A stretch of DNA of 64,000 nt from positions 62,001-126,000 of the forward strand of contig CAVWEM010000022.1 in assembly GCA_963753955.1 (NCBI GenBank), in the 5' to 3' direction. This DNA comes from Methylumidiphilus sp963753955. GTDB lineage: Bacteria; Pseudomonadota; Gammaproteobacteria; Methylococcales; Methylococcaceae. This document shows positions 15,371-23,966 of the stretch, one piece after another (positions within the stretch are counted from its first letter, which is position 1; every line of letters starts with the position of its first letter). The notes under the pieces were generated by a model that was not told the origin of the DNA, did not search any database, and saw nothing but the letters and a program-made list of their open reading frames with translations. Made by a program: the position numbers and the translations under genes.

Positions 15371-17482
15371 TCAAGGCCGCGACCACGAAAGATAAAAATC
15401 CATAACAGCGGCCAACAACCTAGCCGGAACAAACTGCCGACAGAACTCCAATGCCAACATCCACTTGAAATATCGGGTCACGGTATCTAGGGATAGATAG
15501 CCGATCCAAATCCGCCTCCAAGTTGCTTGCATCGCACGATCCCCGCCCAAAGCCCGCTCTTCATCCAGGTATGATTGGATCGCTTCGCAGGCCATGGCGG
15601 CATGGCCTCCGGCGAGGTTGTCGATGGACAGATGCAGGGTGACGATGAGCGGGTTGATTCCCCAATAGCGCAATTCATCCGCCAAGCGTAGATAACCCAC
15701 ACCCAATCCACTTAGTTCAATGGCAAGGTTCAGGCCCAGGGTTTCGGGAAAATAAGTCTTGGGAAACTGGGAAATGGCGAGGAGATAGCCGGGAAGGTCG
15801 AAAGCGGAATCCATGAAACTTGGGTGCCTGGCGAACGCCTCGGTTTCGAGCGCGGGCAGGACCATGCCCAAACCATCAAGCAAGTCCCGGTATATCTTGG
15901 GATGGTTCCATTCCACCCGGCCCTCGCCCAGTTCTTCCGCATAGATGCGGTGCAGCAGGCGATGGACGCGGCTGTCTTGGTTGGCCGCTTCACCTTGGTG
16001 GCGCAGCCAGCAGCCATCCACCAGGATCGCTGGGGCGAACTGGCGGATGCCCCAGAGATATTCTTCGCGGCGCAGTTTGGGCGGGGCTTGGAAGGCTTTG
16101 TGTTTGGCGATTTCTTCGTCGTGGATTTGCGCGATGCGTTCGGCGAAGACTTGCGGCGAGTAGTTGAAAAATTGTCTGCCTGGCAGGCCTTGCTTGTTTA
16201 AAGCCTGGCTGGATTTGGAGAGTGTTTTTTCGACAAGGCAGCGGGCGGCATCGACGGTTTCCAGTGACGGATCGTGGTTGATTAGGCCATGGAATAGCGC
16301 CCGCTTGTCCAAATTTCGAGAAACGCCTAGGTCTCGCCGGCTTTTTGGGTTTGTGCCAACGGGATGCCTGCGCTCCGGCAGGTTTGGCTCGGCGGGGCTT
16401 TGGCGCTCCGTTCCGGTCCGCGCTGTAGCCAGCCAAGTATCGATCAAGGCTAGATCTTCCCGGTCGAATACGCCAAACATGGGGCCACCGAAAGCCGTCA
16501 GGAAGTCAAAGGAACGTTGTTCCGCCTCGCCTGCGGCATAGGGCGAGGCGGCAAAGGCAGCGAGGAAACCCTCCGCGTCGAAGCGGGCAGCGGCGAACCA
16601 TTCTTCCAAGCTTTGGCCACCCAGCCGGACTCCGGCATGATAACCCTTGGCGAAACGAAGTTTGCGGCGGAAGATCCCGGCCACCTGATCGGCGAGTGTG
16701 GCACCGGTTATGGCATAGTGGCGCAAAGCGGCCAAGTAGTCAGTTTCGGCGGCTTGATATAGCCAGTATCCCCGCTCCAGTCGCGGATGTCCGCCGCCGT
16801 CGGCCAGCAAGGTTTGCCAGGCATTTTGCGCATGCCGCGCCATTGTTTCCAGGATTTCGCGGCGGCGCAGCAAGAAGGGCAACCGCCAGGGGGAGTCGCT
16901 GTGCAGATAGGCCAGTGTGAAACCTAGGGTTTCCGGGAAAAAGCTGGCGGCGTGATGCCCTAAAGCCAGTTGCACACTGGCAAAACGCAAGGCCGGTTCG
17001 CCGATGCGCGGGTCTTGGGCGAACTGCCAGGAGGTGGCTCTGCCCAAGGCGACGCCATGCAAGTGCAACCGTCCGCGATAGGCGAAGGCAGGGGAGGCTG
17101 ATTCGTCCACGCCTAGCAAGGCCAGATAGGCGGAGGACAATTCTGCGACCGCTTGCTGGTGTCCGTTGATGGTCTGGGCTGCGCCTTGCATCCATGCACC
17201 TTCCAGCAGGGCAAGGGGGGCGTGGAAGGCGAGCAGTTCCGCCCTCCCCCCCGGCCCCTCTCCCAAAGGGAGAGGGGAGTCGGTCGCCCTGCCCTCCGCT
17301 CCCGGCGGGAGAGGGGCCGGGGGGGAGGGAATCAATTCCAGCGGCACGCTGGCCAATAGCATCAACAGCCACTCCCGCGCTTCGGCCAGCGTCGCCGGGT
17401 CTTCGCGGGCGTTGGCCAGACGGTGGAACCATTCGCGGGCCATGCCTTCCTCGCCTGCCGCAGGCATGAACGACCCCCTCAT
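15371..17482 (-). CDS. Two-domain haem-oxygenase-like iron enzyme
   Basis: The 703-residue protein belongs to the iron-containing redox enzyme family (haem-oxygenase-like diiron fold). Start chosen at ATG 17482, overlapping the stop of the upstream carbamoyltransferase (ATGA). It seems to hold two copies of the fold: an N-terminal one (about 80-330) with FFPETLGFTLAYL and a C-terminal one (about 440-690) with YFPETLGLNLAIE. The C-terminal copy keeps a plausible ligand set: E in IYAEELGEG, H in EWNHPKIY, E in FPETLG, H and D in LHLSIDN, H in GGHAAMA. The N-terminal copy lacks some of these. Relatives include oxidative decarboxylases and N-oxygenases. Two proline- and arginine-rich stretches look like inserted palindromic repeats (17242-17329 and near 16335-16395). 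Confidence 0.75.
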   Translation of the reverse strand: MRGSFMPAAGEEGMAREWFHRLANAREDPATLAEAREWLLMLLASVPLELIPSPPAPLPPGAEGRATDSPLPLGEGPGGRAELLAFHAPLALLEGAWMQGAAQTINGHQQAVAELSSAYLALLGVDESASPAFAYRGRLHLHGVALGRATSWQFAQDPRIGEPALRFASVQLALGHHAASFFPETLGFTLAYLHSDSPWRLPFLLRRREILETMARHAQNAWQTLLADGGGHPRLERGYWLYQAAETDYLAALRHYAITGATLADQVAGIFRRKLRFAKGYHAGVRLGGQSLEEWFAAARFDAEGFLAAFAASPYAAGEAEQRSFDFLTAFGGPMFGVFDREDLALIDTWLATARTGTERQSPAEPNLPERRHPVGTNPKSRRDLGVSRNLDKRALFHGLINHDPSLETVDAARCLVEKTLSKSSQALNKQGLPGRQFFNYSPQVFAERIAQIHDEEIAKHKAFQAPPKLRREEYLWGIRQFAPAILVDGCWLRHQGEAANQDSRVHRLLHRIYAEELGEGRVEWNHPKIYRDLLDGLGMVLPALETEAFARHPSFMDSAFDLPGYLLAISQFPKTYFPETLGLNLAIELSGLGVGYLRLADELRYWGINPLIVTLHLSIDNLAGGHAAMACEAIQSYLDEERALGGDRAMQATWRRIWIGYLSLDTVTRYFKWMLALEFCRQFVPARLLAAVMDFYLSWSRP
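17242..17329. repeat. GC-rich palindromic element inserted in frame
   Basis: A perfect 23-bp inverted repeat (17242-17264 and 17307-17329; CCCTCCCCCC/GGGGGGAGGG ends) encloses a further hairpin of the CTCTCCC...GGGAGAGGGG type. It lies inside the iron-enzyme gene and is translated without a stop as a segment including PSPPAPLPPGAEG and SPLPLGEGPGG. The same kind of element occurs in hsdM (36911-36990), at the end of the DUF559 gene and in the array before hsdS. Confidence 0.85.
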
Positions 17483-19228
17483 AACACCCCCGGTTTGGCG
17501 AACAGCCAATCGTCGATGACCAGCATGTCCAGCCCGGAGGTCATCAACACGGCTACTGCGTCCTCCACCGCATGGATTATGGGTTTGCCCATGACGTTGA
17601 AGCTGGTGTTGAGCAGCAACGGGACGCCGGTTTCACGGAGGAAGGCGGTGAGCAGGCGGTGGAAGCGCGGGTTCCATTCTTTTTTGACAGTTTGCAACCG
17701 CCCCGTGCCGTCCGCATGGGCGACCGCGGGCACCCGTCCCGCCGCTGCGGCCCGGAAACGCAGGGCGCGTTCCATGTAAGGTGTCTCCCGGTAATCCTCG
17801 AAATACTCCTGCCCATATTCATGCAGGATGGACGGGGCGAAAGGACGGTAATCCTCGCGGAATTTCACCGCCGAATTGATCCGGTCCTTCATGCCGGGGT
17901 CGCGGGGATCGGCGAGGATGGAGCGGTTGCCCAAGGCGCGCGGCCCGAACTCGGCCCGCCCTTGCACCCAAGCCACCAGCTTGCCACAGGCCAATAGGCG
18001 GGCGGTTTCCTCGCAGATTGTTTGCGGCAGATGGCGCACTTCCAGCCCCGATGCATAGCGGGCCAGCCGCGCCAGCGCCTCGCCGGACATCGACGTGCCG
18101 AGATAAGGGAGCATCGTCACCGGTTTGCGCGACAGGCCGAAGCTGGGATGGTCGGCACGAAAAGCCAGCCAAGCCGCCCCCAAGGCCGTTCCATCGTCAG
18201 CCGGGGCGGGCGGGACATACACTTTGCCAAACGGCGTTTTGGCGCTTATCTGGCCGTTGAAGGAGGAGTTCAATGCGCAACCGCCCGCCAGGGCCAGCCG
18301 GTCGTCGGGATAGGCGGCGTGGAAGTTGGAGAGAAGCTCCGCCATGATTTCGGCGAAATAATGTTGGCCGGTGGACGCCCAGTCGGCGGGGGCAACTTGT
18401 ACCGGCGCGGCGCTTTTCCGCCAACGCAGCCAGGGCGGGGAACAATCGCCCGCGTGGATGTTCCAATCCCAGGCCGCGTACCCGCAGGACGTCACGCAGC
18501 AGCGTGTGGATTTCCCCGTCTAGACGGCCATAGGCTGCCAGCCCCATGACCTTCCATTCCTCACCCTGCATCCAGTCGAAGCCACACAGCGCGGTGATGT
18601 GCATGTAATATAGCCCCAGGCTCCCCAAGCCTCGCGCCTCATGCAGCCTGTGCAGGCGTCCGTCGCGGTAACGGTAAAAAGCACAGGAGCCGTTTTCGCC
18701 GTAGGAATCCACCACGGCGCAAACCGCCTCCTCGAAGGGGCTGGCATAACAGGCGGAGGCGGCGTGGGTGTCGTGATGGCCGAAGTCACGGAACTCAACG
18801 GCACAGGCGTGATGGCGGTCGCGCAGGATGCGGGCCAGATTCAGTCCGCCACGGGCAATGGCGAGGTGGTTACAGGCCATCATATGGTGGATCTGGTGGT
18901 TATCCAGCGGAGAGCCCAGCCGCTTGAAGCCTTGCTGGGCAAGCCCCCGCGCACTTAGCAAGCCGAGGACGGAAGCGGCGCGTTCGTACCAGGGCCTGCG
19001 CCTGCGCCAATTGCTGGCCAGCACGAAACGGCTGGCGTCGGGGCAAAATTGTGCTAGCAAGCCCGGTAGCCGGGACAACGGGTCGGGGTCGCCGTTGAGT
19101 CCGCGCTTGGACTGCAGATGACGTTCGGCAGCCTCGGCGAACAACGGCTCGCCGCTTTCATCGACGATAGCCAAGGCTGGATCGTGGTAAGTCACGCCTA
19201 AGCCGATGTAATAAGTTTTAGCACCCAT
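17479..19228 (-). pseudogene. NodU/CmcH-type carbamoyltransferase, frameshifted
   Basis: Two reverse frames give one carbamoyltransferase of about 582 residues. The first (from ATG 19228) carries the N-terminal domain: MGAKTYYIGLGVTYHDPALA, the metal-binding HHDTHAASACYASPF, DSYGENGSC and MGLAAYGR. The second, ending at 17479, carries LAGGCALNSSFNGQ, the carbamoyl-adenylate region AEFGPRALGNRSILADPRD, FRPFAPS-type FREDYRPFAPSI and NTSFNVMGKPI. A +1 insertion between about 18440 and 18480 (near LRVRGLG/WNIH) separates them. Such enzymes move carbamoyl from carbamoyl phosphate to a hydroxyl of a sugar or natural product. The gene overlaps the iron-enzyme gene by ATGA. The frameshift may be a sequence error. 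Confidence 0.82.
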
Positions 19229-19260
19229 CGAGCCATTCCGAATGTCGGTTTTTTAAGCTA

Positions 19261-20403
19261 ATGTCCAGTGCGTCCTCAAGCATGGCAACAACCCTATCCG
19301 TCATGGCGGCGGGCCGCATCGTGCGAGGCTGGATCGAACCGCTACTTTGTTTCATCCTGCCACTCTCAACACTGTTCTTCTTAGCCACCGGCCCCCATGC
19401 CTGGGATGCCGCGTTGTTGTGGACATTGCCGGTCTGGCTGTGCGTCGCCGCCGATTATTGCAGCCCCGCCGATCACTCCGCGCCCGATCCAGGCTGGCCG
19501 ATAGGATGGTTGGACGCCCGGCTTTACGCTTTGTTCAGTTTGCAACTGGCAAACACCGTTCTGCTGCTGGATGCCGCCAGCCACTTGGCGTTCGCTACGC
19601 CATCCGAGTGTGCCGCGAGCGCATCCACGCTCGTCGCCCTGCGCATCCTGGCGGGCACGACCTCCTGTTGCTCAGGGATAGCCGTCGCCCACGAGTTGAT
19701 CCACCGCCGCCCCTGGCACCAGCGCTGGATGGGCAGGATATTGCTATGGACAGTCTGTTATGGCCATTTCGCCATCGAACACGGGCGGGGACACCATCGC
19801 CAGGGTTCCACGGCGGCAGATCCCGCCACTGCGCGTTTCGGCGAAAGTTTCGACGATTTTTTCAGCCGCAGCGCACGTGGGCAATGGATAGACGCCTGGC
19901 GGCTGGAAAACAGGCGTTTGCGGGAGGTTCTAGGCCCTGGCCGGTGGCTGCGGCATCGTGTCTTGCAAGGCTTGGCGATCCAGCTCGTCTTGCTCGCCCT
20001 GATTTTCGCCTATTTCGGCCCGCTTGCGTTAATCCTGTTCCTCTACCAATCCTGGGCCGCCGTGCGCCTGCTGGAGGCGGTGAACTATGTGCAGCACTGG
20101 GGGCTGGTCCGCGCCGGCCCCAAATTCAGTGGTGGCGACGCTTGGGCCACCGATTCTTGGTTCACCTTGCATTGCTTCATCGGCCTGTCCCGCCATGCCG
20201 ACCATCACATGCATGCCGGCAAACCCTGCCACGAGTTGCGGCAGCTTGAGGAAAGCCCCAGGCTTCCCCACGGGTATTTCGTCATGGCGCTGATGGTCCG
20301 CCTGCGCAACGACCGCTACCGTGAATTCGTCGGCCGGGAGTTGCGGGAAAGGGGCTTGGAGCCTTTCCGGCCTGGACACGCAACGGATACAGCCGTGTGC
20401 TGA
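19261..20403 (+). CDS. AlkB-like membrane-bound diiron hydroxylase
   Basis: The 380-residue protein is a membrane-bound fatty-acid-desaturase-superfamily enzyme resembling alkane 1-monooxygenase. Histidine boxes appear in order: HELIHRR (about 145-150), HGRGHHRQGS (about 170-180), NYVQHWGL (about 277-284, the counterpart of NYIEHYGL) and LSRHADHHMHA (about 312-322). Six or more hydrophobic segments surround them. AlkB enzymes hydroxylate alkanes or alkyl chains with electrons from rubredoxin; the natural substrate here is unknown. It is divergent from the carbamoyltransferase with a 32-bp gap, so the two likely share a regulatory region. A rubredoxin and its reductase are encoded 33 kb away. 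Confidence 0.85.
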   Translation: MSSASSSMATTLSVMAAGRIVRGWIEPLLCFILPLSTLFFLATGPHAWDAALLWTLPVWLCVAADYCSPADHSAPDPGWPIGWLDARLYALFSLQLANTVLLLDAASHLAFATPSECAASASTLVALRILAGTTSCCSGIAVAHELIHRRPWHQRWMGRILLWTVCYGHFAIEHGRGHHRQGSTAADPATARFGESFDDFFSRSARGQWIDAWRLENRRLREVLGPGRWLRHRVLQGLAIQLVLLALIFAYFGPLALILFLYQSWAAVRLLEAVNYVQHWGLVRAGPKFSGGDAWATDSWFTLHCFIGLSRHADHHMHAGKPCHELRQLEESPRLPHGYFVMALMVRLRNDRYREFVGRELRERGLEPFRPGHATDTAVC

Positions 20404-20518
20404 AGGCATTTTTTCCCGTGGGATTGTCTTTGCCGACGGTTCGGTTAAAGTTAGCGGCTGCGCGGCTCGGACGATTCGAAGCCAGCTTGCCCTTTGGTTT
20501 CTGGAGAGGATGATCTTA

Positions 20519-21526
20519 ATGTTCAAAAACAAACCCAACCTGGCCGGATTCATTGTCACTGGGCTGTTGGTGCTTGCCTGTTTTTCTCCCGCGCAAGCCG
20601 GCGTTTACAAATGCAAAGACGCACAGGGCCGGACTTTTTACCAGGACAAGCCCTGCCAAGATCTCATCACGACGACACTGCCTAGCTGGATGACCCAACT
20701 CTCGGGCCGGGAGGAGGAACGCGCCTTCCTCTGGAAAGCGGTCGGAGAGAAGGGCAGCCTGTATTTGCTAGGCACCCTACGGTACGGCACACAGTCCCTG
20801 TATCCCTTGCCACAGATAGTCATGGACACTTTCGGCACTGCCCAAGTCGTGGTGGTCGAGGCGGATTTATGGAACCAAGGCGACAAAGAACGCTCGGCTT
20901 TGCTCAGAGACAAGGGCCACTATGAGGATAAAAGCAGCTTGCAGGATCACATCAAACAGGTCACTTGGGCCAAGGCAGTGGAGATGGGCAAAAAACTGGG
21001 GGTCAACGAAGAAATTCTGCGCCAGTATAAGCCTTGGTTGGCAGCCCTGATCCTTAGCGCCGAGTCGTTGAAGCAGGCAGGCTATACCCCGGATCTGGGC
21101 ATCGACCAGACCTTTATCAGGGAAGCCCAAGGCAAGAAGCCGGTCATGGAGATGGAAAGCATCGAAGAACAAATCAAGATGTTAGAGGAGTTTCCCGACC
21201 GGGAGCAGGAGCAAATGCTGCTGCAAATTTTGGCGGATTTGGGGCGCGGCCCAGAATATTACAAAAACATGGCCGATGCCTGGAAGAAGGGCGATGCGGA
21301 AGCCATGGATCAGATCACCCGGCAAAGTTACGATGACGGGGAGATGAGTTCCAAACTGTACAAGGCTTTTTATGAGGATCGCAACGAAAGGATGGCGAAC
21401 CGGCTCGCGGAAATGGCCAATGACAATAAAATCTATTTCGTCGTGCTCGGGGCGGGGCATTTGGGGGGCGACAAGGGCATCCTAAAGCTGCTGGAGGACA
21501 AGGGCTTCAAAGTGACCCAGCCCTGA
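20519..21526 (+). CDS. TraB/GumN-family protein with N-terminal DUF4124 segment
   Basis: The 335-residue protein begins with a signal peptide (FIVTGLLVLACFSPAQA), then a short DUF4124-like segment (GVYKCKDAQGRTFYQDKPC), then a TraB/GumN domain: SLYLLGTLRYG near the start, the DFLL-like helices and the C-terminal FVVLGAGHLGGDKGI, equivalent to the GXXH motif of the family. TraB/GumN proteins share the Tiki metalloprotease-like fold; bacterial roles are mostly unknown. It is exported. The ATG at 20519 is chosen because AGGA lies 8 bp upstream and the signal peptide follows. Confidence 0.8.
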   Translation: MFKNKPNLAGFIVTGLLVLACFSPAQAGVYKCKDAQGRTFYQDKPCQDLITTTLPSWMTQLSGREEERAFLWKAVGEKGSLYLLGTLRYGTQSLYPLPQIVMDTFGTAQVVVVEADLWNQGDKERSALLRDKGHYEDKSSLQDHIKQVTWAKAVEMGKKLGVNEEILRQYKPWLAALILSAESLKQAGYTPDLGIDQTFIREAQGKKPVMEMESIEEQIKMLEEFPDREQEQMLLQILADLGRGPEYYKNMADAWKKGDAEAMDQITRQSYDDGEMSSKLYKAFYEDRNERMANRLAEMANDNKIYFVVLGAGHLGGDKGILKLLEDKGFKVTQP

Positions 21527-21535
21527 GAAACGGGT

Positions 21536-22546
21536 TTACCCGCCAGTGGCGCTCATATGCCGGAAAATGACCGGTTTTTCCCCCAGATCAAACTCATGGC
21601 TTTCCGGTTTGATCCGCATGGCATCGACGATGGCGGTTTGCAGCTTGCCTGTGTCCCCCGGATGCGCTCTCAACACCCGCTTCAAATCCACCGAATGCTC
21701 GTTCCCCAAGCACAGCAACAGGCGTCCCTCGGCGGTCAGGCGCACCCGGTTGCAGTCTCCGCAAAAGTTATGGCTGTGGGGAGAAATGAAGCCGACACGG
21801 GTGTCCGTTCCGGCGACACGGTAATAGCGCGAAGGCCCGCCGGTGTTTTCCACCGAGGGCAGCAGGGTGAAATGGCTTTCCAGGTCGGTGCGGACGGCGT
21901 CGCTGGAATAATACTCATCGGCGCGGTCATGGCCGTCCACCACGCCTAAAGGCATTTCTTCGATGAAGCTGATGTCGATGCCCTTGGCGACCGCGAAAGC
22001 CAGCAGCCCGACCGCCTCGGTATGGTTGCGGTTTTTCAGGATGACGGCGTTGAGCTTGACCCGCCCGAAGCCGACGTCCAAAGCCGTGTCGATCCCCCGC
22101 AAAACCTGCCGCAAGTCGCCGACGCGGGTCATCTGCCGAAACAGCGTTTCGTCGAGGGTGTCCAGGCTGATGTTGACGCGCTTGACCCCGCAGGCTTTCA
22201 ACTCGCCCGCCATCGCCTCCAACTGCGAGCCGTTGGTGGTCAGCACCAGCTCACGCAAGCCCTCAAACCGCCCAAGATTGCGCAGCAGCCCCAAGGCACC
22301 CTTGCGCACCAAGGGTTCGCCACCGGTGACCCTGATCTTATCCACGCCCAAGCCAACGAAGGCGCGGGAGACGGCCTCGACCTCCTCCAGGGTCAGGATC
22401 TGCACACGCGGCAAGAAGCTCATGTCCTCGCCCATGCAATAGATGCAGCGGAAATCGCAACGGTCGGTGATGGAAACGCGCAGGTAAGTGACACGCCGCC
22501 CGAAGCGGTCGATGAGCGCGGGAAAAGGTGCCTGGATGGCGGTCAT
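21536..22546 (-). CDS. moaA: GTP 3',8-cyclase (molybdenum cofactor synthesis)
   Basis: MoaA is a radical-SAM enzyme that converts GTP to 3',8-cyclo-7,8-dihydro-GTP, the first step of molybdopterin synthesis. The cluster motif CDFRCIYC is near residue 30, the SAM-contact GGEPLVRKG near 75, and the second [4Fe-4S] cysteines are in HNFCGDCNRVRLTAEGRLLLC. The conserved C-terminal double glycine is present (SATGG). I prefer the ATG at 22546 (MTAIQAPFPALIDRFGR); an upstream ATG at 22579 adds eleven residues. No other moa gene is adjacent. Confidence 0.96.
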   Translation of the reverse strand: MTAIQAPFPALIDRFGRRVTYLRVSITDRCDFRCIYCMGEDMSFLPRVQILTLEEVEAVSRAFVGLGVDKIRVTGGEPLVRKGALGLLRNLGRFEGLRELVLTTNGSQLEAMAGELKACGVKRVNISLDTLDETLFRQMTRVGDLRQVLRGIDTALDVGFGRVKLNAVILKNRNHTEAVGLLAFAVAKGIDISFIEEMPLGVVDGHDRADEYYSSDAVRTDLESHFTLLPSVENTGGPSRYYRVAGTDTRVGFISPHSHNFCGDCNRVRLTAEGRLLLCLGNEHSVDLKRVLRAHPGDTGKLQTAIVDAMRIKPESHEFDLGEKPVIFRHMSATGG

Positions 22547-22628
22547 GTTCTCAATGCTTATGTAGGATTTGCGGGACATGTTTTATTTTACAGGCTTGGA
22601 CACCACAGCCAAGTAAAATGCTCGGAAT

Positions 22629-23966
22629 TTATTTCCATCCCAGGCGCTTCGCCGGCTTGACCAGTTCAGTCTTGGCTCTGAAATCTTCGCTGAGGATGCT
22701 CTGGGCTTTGCGGGCAGCTTTCTCCTCCAGAAACGGGCCGACAACCATCCGGTGCCGTCGGTTATGGGTAACCATGCGGGCGGGAATCCTCGGCCCCAGA
22801 TGGTTGAGTTGTGCGGCCAGCCTTTTCACCCAAAACTCGTCGTCGGTTTCCGCCGTACGTAGCGTCCAGCCACTCGCAGGCACGTCCCCATCACTCGGCT
22901 GCCCGGTCAATTGTCCAGGGTGCGCCAGTTGGGTGGCCTCGTCCAGCCGTTCGGCCAAGCTTGCCGTCTGCTCGAAGATGGGGACTGGAATCCCCCGCGC
23001 CTGCTTAAGCGTTTCCTCGATCTTCGGCCAATCCAGCTTGCGCGGCTGCTTCTTGCCAATCTGGCGCAATTTTGCGAACAGGTTGTTCTTTGCCTGCTTC
23101 ACGTCAATCTCCTCAAACGGCTGGTGGGCCTCCAGGTATAGCGTCCCGTCCAGCCAGCCCAGCAAATACGGTTGGTTGACCACCACGACCGGGGTCTTCG
23201 TAGGGATTTCATGAAACGCCCGAGCTATGTCTTCCGGGTACAAGCGGACACAGCCGTTGCTGGCGCGCAGGCCGATGCTGAAAGGCTTGTTGGTGCCGTG
23301 AACGAGGTAGCTGGGTTTGCTGAGATAAAGCGCATAATCGCCCAAAGGGTTGTCGGGGCCGGGCGGCACAACGGCAGGCAGCGGGTCACCTTGTTGTTCA
23401 TGGGTCCGGCGGATCGATTCGGGCACGTACCAAGTGGGATGCGCCGTTTTGCGCTCCACTGTCATGATGCCTAAGGGCGTGGAGCGGCCTTCCCGGCCTA
23501 TGCCGATAGGCCAGGTGGAAAGGCCGGGATGCTGCTTGTCGCGGGTAAAATAAAACAGCCGCATGGTGGCCAGGTTGATCACGACGCCCACACGCGGCGC
23601 GTCGGGTAGGATGAATTGCAAAGGCAGCAGGGCGCGTTCGCCTTGTCGCGGAATCCAAGGATCAAGGTCGGGGTTGGCATCGACGATGTGCTGGTAGCCC
23701 AGGCCAAAGTGTCGGGCAAGATCGAGCAAGCTGTCGCCTTCTTGCACAGGCACACGGGCCAAGCGCCCGACGACGCTGTCCTCCCCATTCAGGTAGAAGC
23801 CGTGTGCCTGGATCGCCTCCCTGGTGGGTTCAACCTTGAGCACCAGCCGGGGCGAGGACTCGAAACCAAAATACGGACTCCACTCGGCGCAACCCGACAG
23901 CAAGCCGCACAACAACAGGAGCAGGAGCAAAGTTTTGCTTTGGCATCGGAGCGATGTTTCGGTCAT
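22629..23966 (-). CDS. L,D-transpeptidase lipoprotein with LysM and SPOR-like ends
   Basis: The 445-residue protein has a lipoprotein signal (LLCGLLSGC). A LysM-like segment follows (VQEGDSLLDLARHFGLGYQ), then a YkuD catalytic domain with HGTNKPFSIGLRASNGCVRL, whose S-x-G-C-V-R motif contains the active cysteine. The C-terminal 90 residues look like a SPOR domain (RHRMVVGPFLEEKAARKA). L,D-transpeptidases cross-link peptidoglycan or attach proteins to it; this is an outer-membrane-anchored periplasmic form. Its start overlaps the stop of the Sel1 gene by 4 bp. Confidence 0.88.
   Translation of the reverse strand: MTETSLRCQSKTLLLLLLLCGLLSGCAEWSPYFGFESSPRLVLKVEPTREAIQAHGFYLNGEDSVVGRLARVPVQEGDSLLDLARHFGLGYQHIVDANPDLDPWIPRQGERALLPLQFILPDAPRVGVVINLATMRLFYFTRDKQHPGLSTWPIGIGREGRSTPLGIMTVERKTAHPTWYVPESIRRTHEQQGDPLPAVVPPGPDNPLGDYALYLSKPSYLVHGTNKPFSIGLRASNGCVRLYPEDIARAFHEIPTKTPVVVVNQPYLLGWLDGTLYLEAHQPFEEIDVKQAKNNLFAKLRQIGKKQPRKLDWPKIEETLKQARGIPVPIFEQTASLAERLDEATQLAHPGQLTGQPSDGDVPASGWTLRTAETDDEFWVKRLAAQLNHLGPRIPARMVTHNRRHRMVVGPFLEEKAARKAQSILSEDFRAKTELVKPAKRLGWK

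Noticed and set aside
15133..15432. A 99-codon reverse frame before the iron-enzyme gene
   Set aside because: It overlaps the rpsF promoter region and the end of the iron-enzyme gene in another frame, with no ribosome-binding site.
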